Positions 18,230 through 28,182 of a stretch of 64,000 nucleotides of DNA are shown here, piece after piece; the first letter of the stretch is position 1; each line of letters opens with the position of its first letter. This stretch comes from Pseudidiomarina piscicola (GTDB taxonomy: Bacteria > Pseudomonadota > Gammaproteobacteria > Enterobacterales > Alteromonadaceae). The notes under the pieces were generated by a model that saw only the letters and a program-made list of their open reading frames with translations, did not search any database and was not told the origin of the DNA. The position numbers and the translations under genes were made by a program. The stretch spans positions 124,001 to 188,000 of the forward strand of contig NZ_CADCXY010000004.1 of the NCBI RefSeq assembly GCF_902806985.1. The letters are read 5' to 3'.

Positions 18230-19972
18230 TTACATTTTTTCCAAGGTGTCAATACCAAGCAACTGAAGCCCTTGCTCTAAGGTTTTTGCGGTCAGTGCCG
18301 CAAGTTTCAAACGGCTCTGTTTTACCGCCGAGTCTTCTGCTTGCAAAATTGGGCAGGCTTCATAAAAGCTTGAAAAGGCACCCGCCAACTCGAATAAATA
18401 GCCGCAGAGGAAGTGTGGCATCGCCTTGTTCGCAACCGAATGAACCACTTCGTTGAAACGTACTAAGGTATTCGCTAAGGTCTGCTCACGTTCGTCGTTT
18501 AACACAAATTCGCCCGCTAAGTTGGTCGGCTCAACGCCTGCTTTGGCAAACACACTCATCACCCGGGTGAAAGCATAAAGCAAATAAGGCGCCGTGTTGC
18601 CTTCGAAGCTTAGCATTGTGTCCCAGTCGAAAATATAGTCACTGGTACGATTCTTCGATAAGTCAGCGTACTTGACGGAGCTGATGCCAACTACTTTCGC
18701 GACCTGGGCTTGTTGAGCTTCAGTCAAATCTGTATTTTTCTCTTGCAGCAGAGCTAAGGCCCGCGCTTCTGCTTGGTCGAGTAGGTCAGCAAGTTTGGTC
18801 ACACCGCCATCACGGCTCTTGTAAGGGCGGCCATCTTTGCCCATCACCGTACCGAAGCCATAGTGGTCCATTTGCAGATCAGCTCGGGCAAAACCAGCTT
18901 TCTTGGCCAAGGTGAATATTTGTTGGAAGTGCAAGCCCTGACGCTGGTCTACGAAGTACATCAGGTGGTCACCGTTGAGCACATTTTGACGATACCGTAC
19001 GGCCGCCAAGTCAGTGGTGGCGTATAAATAGCCACCGCCAGATTTTTGCACGATCACCGGCAATGGTTCGCCTTCTTTGTTTTTGAATTCATCAAGGAAG
19101 ACACACTGCGCACCTTGGTCTTCGACCAGTAGCCCTTGCGCACGAAGGTCGGCGACCACATTTGCTAAGTCGTCGTTATAAGCGCTTTCTGCCATCACGT
19201 CGTCACGCGTAAGTTGCACCCCCAAGCGGTCGTAAACCTCTTGGCAGTGACTCAGCGAAACGTCGATGAACTGTTGCCACAAGGCTGCGCACTTCGCATC
19301 ACCCGACTGTAAAGCGACCACCAACTCGCGGGCACGGTTCGCGAACTCCGGGCTTTCGTCAAAGCGTTGTTTTGCGGCTTTGTAGAAGGTTTCCAAGTTG
19401 CTGAGTTCCATCGCCAACTCTTTGCCTTCGAGCTCTTCCATGTGCGCTAGCAGCATACCGAACTGGGTTCCCCAGTCGCCGACATGGTTTTGTCGCACCA
19501 CTGTATGCCCTAAAAACTCTTCGACCCGCGCAACTGCATCGCCAATAATGGCTGAGCGCAGGTGACCCACATGCATTTCTTTAGCAAGGTTCGGCGACGA
19601 ATAATCAATCACAATGCGTTTGCTTTGCTCAGCTGTTTGCACACCCGTCTTGGGGTCTTGGTAGGCGTGCTCAAGTTGTTGGATAAGTTGCGCTTGGCTA
19701 ACGACAAAGTTGATAAAACCGGGGCCCGCGATACTTGCATCTGCAACCAGGTTATTTTCCGGCAGTGCTGCCAGCAACGCTTCTGCCAGTGCCCGTGGGT
19801 TCATACCAGCGGGTTTGGCAAGCATCAACGCGAGGTTGGTCGCAAAGTCACCATGGCTTTTATCACGCGGACGGTCCAGTTGGATGCGCGGACTCACGTC
19901 GGCCGGTAACGTACCTTGCTGTTTTAGGGTGGCCACCGCGGCCGCTAATAGTTGCTCCAACTGCTCTTTCAT
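18230..19972 (-). CDS. argS: Arginyl-tRNA synthetase
   Basis: 580 residues, class Ia synthetase that charges tRNA-Arg. An N-terminal Add-1 domain (about 1-85) is followed by the HIGH motif variant [12 protein letters not shown] (about 125-136). The KMSKS region is degenerate, as is normal for many ArgRS ([18 protein letters not shown]). A C-terminal DALR anticodon-binding domain has [15 protein letters not shown] [14 protein letters not shown] before it. I chose ATG (MKEQLEQLL), with AAGG 9 nt upstream, over a TTG three codons earlier. ftsN begins 2 bp after its stop. Confidence 0.96.
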   Translation of the reverse strand: MKEQLEQLLAAAVATLKQQGTLPADVSPRIQLDRPRDKSHGDFATNLALMLAKPAGMNPRALAEALLAALPENNLVADASIAGPGFINFVVSQAQLIQQLEHAYQDPKTGVQTAEQSKRIVIDYSSPNLAKEMHVGHLRSAIIGDAVARVEEFLGHTVVRQNHVGDWGTQFGMLLAHMEELEGKELAMELSNLETFYKAAKQRFDESPEFANRARELVVALQSGDAKCAALWQQFIDVSLSHCQEVYDRLGVQLTRDDVMAESAYNDDLANVVADLRAQGLLVEDQGAQCVFLDEFKNKEGEPLPVIVQKSGGGYLYATTDLAAVRYRQNVLNGDHLMYFVDQRQGLHFQQIFTLAKKAGFARADLQMDHYGFGTVMGKDGRPYKSRDGGVTKLADLLDQAEARALALLQEKNTDLTEAQQAQVAKVVGISSVKYADLSKNRTSDYIFDWDTMLSFEGNTAPYLLYAFTRVMSVFAKAGVEPTNLAGEFVLNDEREQTLANTLVRFNEVVHSVANKAMPHFLCGYLFELAGAFSSFYEACPILQAEDSAVKQSRLKLAALTAKTLEQGLQLLGIDTLEKM

Positions 19973-20043
19973 TACATCCAACCTTGTGAAATTCGGGAAG
20001 CGGCATTTTACTTGCTTCTCAGCAGAAAAAAAACCTTTGCTAA

Positions 20044-22263
20044 CTAGCTAAAATCTTGCGGATCGACATCCAACGACCAGCGCACGCGACGTAGCTCAGC
20101 GAGCTGCGTTAACTGCGGTAAACAATGCTGCAACAGTTGCTGCCGTAAACCGCGTTGTTGGCATTGTAGCAGCAACTGATAACGATAGCGCCCAGCACGT
20201 CGTTCCATCACCGCTGGCATCGGACCTAACACGGTCACCTCAGGGTGCGTCGGCAAGTGTTGGGCAATTGCTTGCAACGCTGCCTGCGCATGCTGTGCCT
20301 CGTGGGCTTCGGCGCGAAACAACGCCAGTTGGCCAAATGGCGGCAGTTGCGTTAGCTCGCGCTCTTTGAGTAGCGAGCGCGCAAACGCCGCATAACCATT
20401 TTGAATAAGGTCTTGTAATAAATCATGATCTGGGTGATGAGTTTGCAATACAACAGTCCCGGGCGCACTCGCACGCCCAGCGCGACCGGCGACTTGGGTA
20501 ATCAATTGACCAAGGCGCTCGGCGGCACGGAAGTCTGCACTGTACAGCGCCCCATCAATATCAAGCATGGCGACTAAAGTCACATGCGGAAAGTGATGTC
20601 CTTTGGCAATCATTTGCGTGCCTACCAACAGCGGATACTTGTTCTCGGTCGCATCGGCGAGGTGCTGCTGCAGACTGCCTTTTTTGCGAGTGCTGTCACG
20701 ATCGATACGCAGCACCGGGTAATCAGGAAACAGCTCGGTTAGGCTCTGTTCCAGCTGCTCTGTGCCAACCCCTCGCCCGACCAACTGCGTTGAGCCACAG
20801 TCGTGACATTGGGCCGGTAAGCGCTGTTGATCACCGCAATGATGGCATTGCAGCAACTGTTGCCGTTGATGCACCGTATAATAGGCGTCGCAGCGACGAC
20901 ATTGGGCTAGCCAGCCACACTCATGGCAGAGTAGTGCTGGTGCAAAACCTCGCCGGTTAATAAACACCAGTACCTGTTGACCACGTGCGAGCTCTTCCCG
21001 CATACGCTCAATCAAAGGTACCGACAACCCAGCTTTTAGTGGCATTTGCTTTATGTCGACCACGCTATGCCGCGTGGGCCGAGCTTGCCCCGCGCGTTGG
21101 GTCAGTTGCAAGTGCGCGTAACGCTGTTGAGTGACGTTGTTGATGCTTTCTAGCGACGGCGTTGCTGAGCCTAAAATCACCGGCACCTGCTCTTTATGCC
21201 CCCGCACAACCGCAAGGTCTCGAGCATGATAGCGGAAGCCTTCTTGCTGCTTTAGCGAGCTGTCGTGCTCCTCGTCGATGACGATCATGCCGAGTCGCGA
21301 AAACGGAGTGAAAATCGCCGAACGTGTGCCGATGACGATGGCTGCTGCACCATTTTTGGCATCCAACCAGGCGTCTAGTCGTTCTCGATCTGTAAGCGCC
21401 GAATGCAACATCACAATCGGTACTGCAAAGCGCTTCTGAAAACGCTGTAAGGTTTGCGGTGTTAAGCCTATCTCTGGCACAATCACCAACACTTGTTTGC
21501 CCTTGCGTAGCACTTCGGCCATGGCCTGCAAGTAGACTTCGGTTTTCCCGCTGCCCGTGACCCCTTCAAGCAAATACGTTTGCGGGCGCTGCGCCGCCCC
21601 AATCGCGGCTACCGCAAGTGCTTGTTCAGGGTTTAACTGCAACGGCTCGCTGCCAATGGCAAAGGTCCAGTCACGTTGGGTGCTAGGTTGATGCTGGAAA
21701 ACCTCAATCAACTGTTTGTCGATGAGTGCTTTCAATGCCGAGAGCGAAAATTCCTGTGCGACAATGTCACGCCGCAGCAATGCATTGGCTCGTAGCGCTG
21801 CAAGCAAACGTTGTTGTTGCTTCGCGCGTCGTAGGTCGTTTAACTCGAGCTGCTGGCCAGCCGTTGTGGCCCGGTACGCCTGCGTAGTTTGGTAGTTCGC
21901 GGCTTCCCCTTGGCGTAGGAATACGGGCAGCCCGTGCGCAAGTACTTCACCCAACGGGTGCTGATAGTAATCGGCGGCCCAATTGAGCAACTGCCACACC
22001 GGCTCGGTGAGAATCCTTTCGTCATCAATAATGCGCGCTACCGATTTTCGTTTATAAGCACTGGCGGTGGGTTCCACAGGTCCCATACAAAACCCGACTA
22101 ATTGGCGCGAACCAAACGGCACTTGAATGCGCGCACCAGTGGCCGGTACCGTTGCACAGTCGTAGTCGAAAAGACGCGCAAGGGGCACTGGAACCGCCAC
22201 TTGAATGACGTTACTTGAGGGAGTCGGAGGAGTGCTCTGGGCTGCTTTTATGGCTGCATTCAT
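20044..22263 (-). CDS. priA: Primosomal replication helicase PriA
   Basis: 739 residues (E. coli 732). It restarts stalled replication forks by loading the primosome. An N-terminal 3'-DNA-binding domain is followed by a superfamily 2 helicase with Walker [13 protein letters not shown], Walker B IDEEHDSS and motif [13 protein letters not shown] cysteine-rich zinc-binding insertion ([14 protein letters not shown] ... CHHCG ... CHDCG) and the HelC part with QVAGRAGR follow. It is divergent from rpmE. Confidence 0.97.
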   Translation of the reverse strand: MNAAIKAAQSTPPTPSSNVIQVAVPVPLARLFDYDCATVPATGARIQVPFGSRQLVGFCMGPVEPTASAYKRKSVARIIDDERILTEPVWQLLNWAADYYQHPLGEVLAHGLPVFLRQGEAANYQTTQAYRATTAGQQLELNDLRRAKQQQRLLAALRANALLRRDIVAQEFSLSALKALIDKQLIEVFQHQPSTQRDWTFAIGSEPLQLNPEQALAVAAIGAAQRPQTYLLEGVTGSGKTEVYLQAMAEVLRKGKQVLVIVPEIGLTPQTLQRFQKRFAVPIVMLHSALTDRERLDAWLDAKNGAAAIVIGTRSAIFTPFSRLGMIVIDEEHDSSLKQQEGFRYHARDLAVVRGHKEQVPVILGSATPSLESINNVTQQRYAHLQLTQRAGQARPTRHSVVDIKQMPLKAGLSVPLIERMREELARGQQVLVFINRRGFAPALLCHECGWLAQCRRCDAYYTVHQRQQLLQCHHCGDQQRLPAQCHDCGSTQLVGRGVGTEQLEQSLTELFPDYPVLRIDRDSTRKKGSLQQHLADATENKYPLLVGTQMIAKGHHFPHVTLVAMLDIDGALYSADFRAAERLGQLITQVAGRAGRASAPGTVVLQTHHPDHDLLQDLIQNGYAAFARSLLKERELTQLPPFGQLALFRAEAHEAQHAQAALQAIAQHLPTHPEVTVLGPMPAVMERRAGRYRYQLLLQCQQRGLRQQLLQHCLPQLTQLAELRRVRWSLDVDPQDFS

Positions 22264-22313
22264 AGCTGCTATTGTGCGGTGCTAAAAGCATCGGCGCAAG
22301 CACGATCCTGTGC

Positions 22314-22342
22314 TTGATCATTTATCAAGCTTAGGGTAGAAT
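22314..22342 (+). promoter_or_regulatory. rpmE promoter with overlapping dyad
   Basis: TTGATC (22314-22319), 17 nt and TAGAAT (22337-22342) form a good sigma-70 promoter about 100 bp before rpmE. A dyad GCTTGAT-N5-ATCAAGC (22312-22330) covers the -35 and could bind a regulator; which one is unknown. Confidence 0.6.
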
Positions 22343-22440
22343 TCGCGCCCTATTAAACCTTGGTGAAAACCATAACATTAACCACGTATGGTGTCCGGCA
22401 ACAGATCGGATGGCGATGCGGCCCAATTGAGGTAACCCCT

Positions 22441-22662
22441 ATGAAAGCAGGAATCCATCCTAAGTACGAAGACATGAGCGTCACTTGTTCTTGTGGCAAC
22501 TCGTTTGTAACTCGTTCAACCAAAGGTGGCGAATTGCACCTTGACGTATGTTCAGAGTGCCACCCATTCTACACTGGTAAGCAGCGTATTATGGACACTG
22601 GTGGTCGTATCGACAAATTCAACAAGCGTTTCAGCGTCTTGGGTGGTAAGAAGTCGTCATAA
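22441..22662 (+). CDS. rpmE: 50S ribosomal protein L31
   Basis: 73 residues. L31 of the zinc-binding (C+) type: four cysteines in VTCSCGN and [12 protein letters not shown] hold one zinc. It bridges the ribosomal subunits. The ATG giving [11 protein letters not shown] is canonical; the upstream in-frame extension is leader sequence. A strong intrinsic terminator follows, so it is monocistronic. Confidence 0.97.
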   Translation: MKAGIHPKYEDMSVTCSCGNSFVTRSTKGGELHLDVCSECHPFYTGKQRIMDTGGRIDKFNKRFSVLGGKKSS

Positions 22663-22690
22663 TTTAGACGCTTCCACTAAAATTTTGAAG

Positions 22691-22716
22691 AAAGGCGCCA
22701 AAAGGCGCCTTTTTTT
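22691..22716 (+). terminator. Intrinsic terminator of rpmE
   Basis: AAAGGCGCC / GGCGCCTTT 9-bp stem, AAAA loop, followed directly by a T-run (seven Ts from 22710). Confidence 0.92.
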
Positions 22717-22931
22717 ATTGCTAACGAGGCCACATCGCCCTGCATGGTTGGTTTTGCGCCTGGTGCGTTTTTAAACAACTCGCAAATCTTTAGGATTTCC
22801 TCAAGCCCAAAATAACTTACGGTGCATCAGGTAAGATTTGTTATTCGCTCACCAGCCTCTACAATGACGTTAACTCAGTCACTTTATAGCGATGTTAGGC
22901 ATCGTTTTCGCGTCAAAAGGTAGGCTACTTA

Positions 22932-24176
22932 ATGTCTGATTTCCGTAAGCAAGCTCTTGATTACCATGCACTGCCCACCCCGGGTAAAATAAGCATTGAA
23001 CTCACCAAGCCAGCAGAGACAAGCAAAGACTTGGCGCTTGCCTACAGCCCCGGCGTCGCCGAACCCGTTCGTGCCATCGCTGAAAACCCTCAAGAGGTGT
23101 ACCGCTATACCGCGAAGGGAAATATGGTGGCGGTTATTTCCAACGGCACCGCTATTTTGGGTTTAGGAAATCTTGGTCCAATGGCATCAAAGCCAGTGAT
23201 GGAAGGTAAGGCACTGCTGTTCAAGCGCTTTGCTGGGCTCGACTCAATCGACATCGAGGTTACGCATCGCACCACGCAAGATTTTATTAATACCGTCGCA
23301 AATATTGCCGACAGTTTTGGCGGCGTCAACTTAGAAGATATTAAAGCGCCCGAGTGCTTTGAGATCGAAGAGGCCCTCATTGAACGTTGTGATGTACCGA
23401 TTTTCCACGATGACCAACATGGTACCGCCATTGTGACCGCTGCCGGTTTACTGAATGCTTTAGAAATACAAGGCAAAGAGCTACGCAAAGCTCAAATCGT
23501 TTGTTTAGGTGCGGGAGCCGCGGCGATTGCCTGCATGGAACTATTGATTAAATGTGGGGCACAACGTGAGCACATCTATATGCTCGATTCTAAAGGTGTC
23601 ATTCACACCCGTCGTGAAGACTTGAATCAATACAAAGCCTTGTTCGCCAACAACACCGACAAACGCAGTCTTGAAGACGTTATTAGCGAGGCAGACGTGT
23701 TCGTCGGCGTGTCAGGGCCTAATCTGCTAAGCCCGGAAGCTTTAAAGCTGATGGCCGATAAGCCCATCATTTTTGCCTGTTCCAACCCTGACCCGGAAAT
23801 TAAACCAGAGCTCGCCCACAAAGTGCGCGACGATTTGATTATGGCGACGGGCCGTTCAGACTATCCAAACCAGGTAAACAACGTTTTATGTTTCCCCTTT
23901 ATATTCCGCGGCGCACTAGATGTTCGTGCTCGAGCTATCAACGACGAAATGAAAATCGCCGCGGTTGAAGCCATCCGCCAACTCGCCAAGGAGCCGGTTC
24001 CGGACAGTGTATTGAAAGCTGCAGGAGTCGAAAAACTCGAGTTCGGGGTCGACTATATTATCCCGAAGCCTATCGACCCGCGATTGAAAACCCGCGTCTC
24101 TCGCGCAGTTGCTGAAGCAGCCGTTGCGTCGGGTGCCTCGCGTATCGATTTACCGAAGAACTATATGGTGGAGTAA
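22932..24176 (+). CDS. Malic enzyme, short form without phosphotransacetylase domain
   Basis: 414 residues. Oxidatively decarboxylates malate to pyruvate with NAD(P)+. The N-terminal malic domain includes AYSPGVAEPVRAI and GLGNLGPMASKPVMEGKALLFK with the metal-binding and catalytic parts. HDDQHGTAIVTAAGLLNAL leads into the NAD(P) domain with GAGAAAIACMELL (about residues 193-205). It lacks the C-terminal phosphotransacetylase-like domain of E. coli MaeB, so it resembles Bacillus YtsJ-type enzymes. Cofactor preference cannot be told by eye. The 3' end overlaps a convergent lipoprotein gene by 16 bp. Confidence 0.9.
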   Translation: MSDFRKQALDYHALPTPGKISIELTKPAETSKDLALAYSPGVAEPVRAIAENPQEVYRYTAKGNMVAVISNGTAILGLGNLGPMASKPVMEGKALLFKRFAGLDSIDIEVTHRTTQDFINTVANIADSFGGVNLEDIKAPECFEIEEALIERCDVPIFHDDQHGTAIVTAAGLLNALEIQGKELRKAQIVCLGAGAAAIACMELLIKCGAQREHIYMLDSKGVIHTRREDLNQYKALFANNTDKRSLEDVISEADVFVGVSGPNLLSPEALKLMADKPIIFACSNPDPEIKPELAHKVRDDLIMATGRSDYPNQVNNVLCFPFIFRGALDVRARAINDEMKIAAVEAIRQLAKEPVPDSVLKAAGVEKLEFGVDYIIPKPIDPRLKTRVSRAVAEAAVASGASRIDLPKNYMVE

Positions 24177-24526
24177 CCACCTTGTTTCAGCATCTCCGTT
24201 AAGATGACTCTGCTCCAAAACATGACCTGCTCTGGGTCATGTTTTGTCGTTTTCGGTTCATAGATCACGATCAATGGCGCCCCTACGTCACAATACTGAC
24301 TTGGGTCAAAACCATTCCACGACAAACCAAGCCCAACAATAGTTGCATCTGTTGGCATCCCCAGCCGGTTCGCGACCTGCTGGTTAAAGCCAGCATAATA
24401 AATTTCTTGCCCAATGGTACTCGCCTGCTCAGTTGAAGCAAAACAATGGACATGTTGGTAGCTTGGTGCGCTTACGCAAGCGTTGAGTAAAATCGCCATT
24501 ACCGAAAGCATGCAAAGCCGTGACAT
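24161..24526 (-). CDS. Small putative lipoprotein of unknown function
   Basis: 121 residues. A signal peptide ends in the lipobox LLNAC, so it should be a lipoprotein with Cys at about residue 17. The mature part (about 105 aa) has two further Cys (HCF and QYCD), which could form a disulfide. No family recognised. I chose the ATG giving MSRLCMLSVM because AGGAG lies 8 nt upstream. The end of its coding region contains the perfect hairpin that probably terminates the malic enzyme transcript. Confidence 0.65.
   Translation of the reverse strand: MSRLCMLSVMAILLNACVSAPSYQHVHCFASTEQASTIGQEIYYAGFNQQVANRLGMPTDATIVGLGLSWNGFDPSQYCDVGAPLIVIYEPKTTKHDPEQVMFWSRVILTEMLKQGGYSTI
24216..24246 (+). terminator. 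Terminator-like hairpin inside a convergent gene
   Basis: Perfect 12-bp stem CAAAACATGACC / GGTCATGTTTTG with a 7-nt loop, 40 bp after the malic enzyme stop and inside the convergent lipoprotein gene. A-rich 5' and T-rich 3' stem ends make it able to terminate in both directions. Confidence 0.65.
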
Positions 24527-24612
24527 AAGGGTTAACTCCTGTTTCGTGATCATTCCTTTTTATTCCTTCATATTCATGTTTTTATGCATGCAGGAATAGC
24601 TAAGAATAAGTC

Positions 24613-24626
24613 TTGATTTTCATCAA
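24613..24626 (+). promoter_or_regulatory. FNR-box-like dyad before the XRE membrane protein
   Basis: TTGAT-TTTC-ATCAA matches the FNR consensus TTGAT-N4-ATCAA exactly and lies 14 bp before the start codon. From there a bound protein would block transcription or translation start. It could also be the autoregulatory operator of the XRE protein. Confidence 0.55.
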
Positions 24627-24640
24627 GAAGGATAAAACCG

Positions 24641-25363
24641 ATGACACTAGGTGACTACTTAAAACAACAACGTACCGAACAAACATTGAGTCAGGCTGAA
24701 CTCGCAGAAAAAATGGGGGTAGAACAATCCTACCTATCAAAACTTGAAGCCGAACGTTCACTTCCCTCGGCAGAGATTCTTACCGCATGGCTGACCGCCC
24801 TGGAGCTTGAACTCGACGATGTTTTAGCGCATCTCGATCGCGCCTACCTACATGCCAAATTAGCTCGCATTCCCAGTATTGATGCTTGGCTCCGCCAGCA
24901 AAAAGTGCAGAGCCTGGTGCGCGAACGTATTCGTTTGTATGCCGCTGTACTGTGTATCGCTGTGGCCGTACCTATGTTTTACTTGGGGTACACCAAGCTA
25001 CTCTTCGACGAATCTATTTACGAATACGAGTCGCCCGGTGTGGTACTGCCCGGTGAACCCCAGGATATTTTCGCCTTAGCGCCACAACTCCAAAATGGTA
25101 GCTTAAGTGAGCGCCACCAAGCTCACGTAGACATACTAAAGCGACGCGATCCTAAAATACGACTGTTACAAGACTATCGCGGCGCACAGTTTAGTCAAGC
25201 GATTCCCGAAGCACCTAATGATGGCTTTACGCGCACTTATTACCTCGAAAAAACGCACCAAAGAGCGCGTTGGCCCAACACTCTTTTACAAGCGCTAGGG
25301 CTATTCATAGGCACCGCGGGTGCGGTATTGCTGATGGCTTTATTGAGAAAACCTAAAAGATAA
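24641..25363 (+). CDS. Membrane-anchored XRE-family HTH protein
   Basis: 240 residues. An N-terminal Cro/C1-type HTH (about residues 5-58: LSQAELAEKMGVEQSYLSKLEAERSLP, split across the two helices) is followed by a linker, a first membrane helix (about 98-117), a roughly 95-residue extracytoplasmic segment, and a second helix (about 213-235) with a short basic tail. The topology suggests a transcription factor that senses something outside or within the membrane. No family beyond the HTH is recognised. It is followed by the arginine operon but separated by the ArgR-type promoter. AAGGA lies upstream of the start. Confidence 0.75.
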   Translation: MTLGDYLKQQRTEQTLSQAELAEKMGVEQSYLSKLEAERSLPSAEILTAWLTALELELDDVLAHLDRAYLHAKLARIPSIDAWLRQQKVQSLVRERIRLYAAVLCIAVAVPMFYLGYTKLLFDESIYEYESPGVVLPGEPQDIFALAPQLQNGSLSERHQAHVDILKRRDPKIRLLQDYRGAQFSQAIPEAPNDGFTRTYYLEKTHQRARWPNTLLQALGLFIGTAGAVLLMALLRKPKR

Positions 25364-25372
25364 TAGTTATGC

Positions 25373-25401
25373 TTGTTTACTGCATTTATATTCATTATAC
25401 T
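25373..25401 (+). promoter_or_regulatory. arg operon promoter with ArgR box
   Basis: TTGTTT (25373-25378), 17 nt and TATACT (25396-25401) form the promoter. TGCATTTATATTCA (25381-25394) inside the spacer fits one ARG box (consensus TGAAT-N4-ATTCA), so arginine-bound ArgR would exclude RNA polymerase. Confidence 0.7.
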
Positions 25402-25432
25402 GGACCCATATTAAGCCAGTGTGAAGCAGTGA

Positions 25433-26452
25433 ATGAGTCAGCAAGAATCTATCAATTGTGCAGTTTTCGGCGCCAGCGGCTATAGCGGCGTCGAGCTTGC
25501 GTGGCTATTGCATAACCATCCATTCTTCACCCTAAGTTATGCTTTTACCTCAGGCGCACGTGAAGCAGAGCCTATCACCGCTCTTTACCCGCAATTAAAC
25601 GGTCGGTGCGAACTTACTCTGCAACCTTGGCACTCGGATCTGCTGCCGCAATTGGCGCAGCAGGTTCGAGTGGTTTTTTTAGCGCTGCCCCATGCCGTAA
25701 GCGCCGAACTAGCGCCGCAATTGACCGCAGCGGGTTTGATCGTGTTCGATCTTTCCGGCGCATTTAGGCTTGCGGATGCACGACAACACGCGATGGCATA
25801 CGGCTTTCCTCAGCCGCAGCTTAATGCGCCAGCCCATTATGGCATTGCTGAATTTTCTGATTTACAGGGTAACGAACCTTTAGTCGCGGTCGCTGGGTGT
25901 TACCCCACTGCTGCAGCTTTAGCATTGCGCCCCCTTAAAGCACTCCTTAAGCCTTCGAGTGTCGCCATCGTCAACGCTGTAAGTGGTGTCACTGGCGCGG
26001 GGCGAAAAGCACAGCTGGCGAGCAACTTTAATGAAGTTAGCTTACAAGCCTATGGCGTTGCCAATCATCGACATCAACCGGAAATGGCACAAAGTATCGG
26101 GTGCGACATTTTATTCGTTCCTCACTTGGGAAATTTCAAACGGGGCATTTTGGCCACTGTTTATGCCGAGCTTGCGCCGGGCACAACCCAAGCAGCAATC
26201 GAAGATAGTTTTCAAGCCTGCTATCACAATCAACCGCTGGTACGGTTGGTGGGCACACCTCCCAAGCTACAACAGGTGGTCGGCACACCTTATTGCGATA
26301 TTTATTACAAAACCCATGGCTCAACACTGATCCTAAGTGTCGCCATTGATAATTTACTTAAAGGTGCTGCAAGCCAAGCGGTGCAGCTGGCAAACCAGTA
26401 TTTCCGGTTACCCGCAACAGCCGGTTTGATCAACCAGGGAGCCGTCGTATGA
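25433..26452 (+). CDS. argC: N-acetyl-gamma-glutamyl-phosphate reductase
   Basis: 339 residues. Third step of arginine synthesis: NADPH reduction of N-acetylglutamyl phosphate to the semialdehyde. The Rossmann loop GASGYSGVELAWLL is at residues 13-26 and the catalytic Cys is in VAGCYPTAAALAL (about 155-158). HRHQPEM carries the conserved His. It is the first gene of argCBFGH(A), with an ArgR-type promoter just upstream, and overlaps argB by 4 bp. Confidence 0.96.
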   Translation: MSQQESINCAVFGASGYSGVELAWLLHNHPFFTLSYAFTSGAREAEPITALYPQLNGRCELTLQPWHSDLLPQLAQQVRVVFLALPHAVSAELAPQLTAAGLIVFDLSGAFRLADARQHAMAYGFPQPQLNAPAHYGIAEFSDLQGNEPLVAVAGCYPTAAALALRPLKALLKPSSVAIVNAVSGVTGAGRKAQLASNFNEVSLQAYGVANHRHQPEMAQSIGCDILFVPHLGNFKRGILATVYAELAPGTTQAAIEDSFQACYHNQPLVRLVGTPPKLQQVVGTPYCDIYYKTHGSTLILSVAIDNLLKGAASQAVQLANQYFRLPATAGLINQGAVV

Positions 26453-27216
26453 GTGTTCCTTTGGTGATAAAGCTTGGCGGTAAAATGCTGCAAGATGAAG
26501 CGGCTTTAGCGCAATTTTTTACTACAGTGCAGCGGCTTGCTGCACTACGGCCATTAACACTCGTGCATGGCGGCGGCGCACAAGTACAGTCTCTGCTAGA
26601 GCGGCTCGGCACTGTGAGCCAAAAGCTAGATGGTCAACGCATAACTCCCGCCGACCACATGCCTATTGTTGCGGGCGTGCTGGCCGGCGATGTTAACTCA
26701 CAGCTTTGTGCGATTGCCGCCCAGCATGGCTTGCAGAGTGTTGGCTTAACGGCTCAAGCAGGCGCCATGCTGAAGTGTGACATCGACTCGAAACGAGGCG
26801 CTGTAGGTCATCCGCAAGCGGGGTCCAGCCATTTACTGCAATTACTCATCGACAATGACTACCTGCCCATAGTCAGTTCGATTGGCATTAGTCCCGACGG
26901 CCAACGGCTTAACATCAATGCTGATTTGGCTGCGGCGGCAATTGCTCAAGCACTTCATGCTGACCTCATTTTACTCACCGATGTAGAAGGTATTCTTGAC
27001 CATAACGGCCAGCTTATTGAGTCCATAACCGCTGCCCAAGCACCTGCTTTGATCAGTGAGGGCGTGGTTCGTGAGGGCATGGTGGTTAAGCTCAACGCCG
27101 CTTTACAGGCGGCTTTGCAGTCGCGACGAAGCATCGCGGTGGCTGGCTGGCATGATGCCAACGCGCTGACCCGACTGGCGAAGGGTGAAGCGGCCGGAAC
27201 CCGCATTCGTTATTAA
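26449..27216 (+). CDS. argB: Acetylglutamate kinase
   Basis: 255 residues, near the E. coli length (258). Phosphorylates N-acetylglutamate. Amino-acid kinase motifs are KLGGKMLQ (residues 5-12), the glycine-rich HGGGAQV (about 41-47), and LNINADLAAAAIAQAL and LLTDVEGIL in the nucleotide site. The short N-terminus, lacking the arginine-binding helix, suggests the arginine-insensitive form. It overlaps argC by 4 bp. Confidence 0.96.
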   Translation: MSVPLVIKLGGKMLQDEAALAQFFTTVQRLAALRPLTLVHGGGAQVQSLLERLGTVSQKLDGQRITPADHMPIVAGVLAGDVNSQLCAIAAQHGLQSVGLTAQAGAMLKCDIDSKRGAVGHPQAGSSHLLQLLIDNDYLPIVSSIGISPDGQRLNINADLAAAAIAQALHADLILLTDVEGILDHNGQLIESITAAQAPALISEGVVREGMVVKLNAALQAALQSRRSIAVAGWHDANALTRLAKGEAAGTRIRY

Positions 27217-27267
27217 CCGAGCCATTTTAGACTTTTACTTTTCTCAGCTTAGAAATTGGACACTCTC

Positions 27268-28182
27268 ATGCAAGATTTATTAGCACTTAGCGACTTAAGC
27301 AGCGCTCAAGTAACGCACCTGTTGGAACTAGCTCAAACCATTAAACAGCGTCCCACGGCTTGGCAGCATCACTTGCAAGGCAAAAGTATTGCCTTGCTAT
27401 TCGAAAAGCCCTCATTGCGCACTCGAGCCAGCTTTGCCGCCGGCATTCAACGCCTCGGGGGCCATAGCATCTACCTAGATGCGGCAAACCTCATTGGTGA
27501 ACGAGAACCGGCCAGTGATGTTGGTGCCAATTTGGCGTTGTGGCACGACGCGATTGTTGCGCGAGTGTACTCGCAACACACCTTGGAGCAACTGGCGTCG
27601 GCCTCTGATAAGCCGGTGATCAATGCGCTCAGTGATAGATGCCATCCATGCCAGGCCATGGCTGACTTGCTGACGTTGACCGAACAGCTCGGCGACTTGA
27701 AGCAAACGACGCTGACCTATGTCGGCGATGGCAATAATGTGTGCCAAGCTTTAATGGCTGCAGCTGCACTGGTAGGTATGAATCTTCAAATCGTGGTTCC
27801 TAAAGGTTATGAACCCGACCCTAAAGCGTTTTTACAAGCACAAACTGTGGCGGCCGAGAATCAATGTGAAATCACCTTACAAAATGATTTTAGTCAGTTG
27901 CAACAGACCGACGCCATTTATACGGATACCTGGCTTTCCATGGGTCAAAGCCGTGACAACAACCAGGTTATGCATGATTTAGCCTCTTTCCAAGTCAACC
28001 AAGACGTGATGCAGCAACTTGGGGCGAAGTTCTTTATGCATTGTTTACCCGCCTACCGCGGCCGTGAAGTCACCGCTGAAGTCATTGACGGACCACAGTC
28101 ATTGATTCTACAGCAGGCCGAAAATCGTCTACACGCACAAAACGCCATTTTAGTTGAGCTATTCGCAGGAGCCCACGCATGA
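27268..28182 (+). CDS. argF: Ornithine carbamoyltransferase
   Basis: 304 residues. Makes citrulline from ornithine and carbamoyl phosphate. The carbamoyl-phosphate loop is [12 protein letters not shown] (STRTR variant SLRTR, about residues 45-56), [11 protein letters not shown] follows, DTWLSMG binds ornithine, and HCLPAYRG carries the catalytic Cys. I prefer ATG at 27268; a TTG four codons earlier has no better ribosome site. 51 bp separate it from argB and it overlaps argG by 4 bp. Confidence 0.95.
   Translation: MQDLLALSDLSSAQVTHLLELAQTIKQRPTAWQHHLQGKSIALLFEKPSLRTRASFAAGIQRLGGHSIYLDAANLIGEREPASDVGANLALWHDAIVARVYSQHTLEQLASASDKPVINALSDRCHPCQAMADLLTLTEQLGDLKQTTLTYVGDGNNVCQALMAAAALVGMNLQIVVPKGYEPDPKAFLQAQTVAAENQCEITLQNDFSQLQQTDAIYTDTWLSMGQSRDNNQVMHDLASFQVNQDVMQQLGAKFFMHCLPAYRGREVTAEVIDGPQSLILQQAENRLHAQNAILVELFAGAHA

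Noticed and set aside
23105-23488. 127-aa minus-strand reading frame inside the malic enzyme gene
   Set aside because: Antisense shadow; no ribosome site and no recognisable domain.
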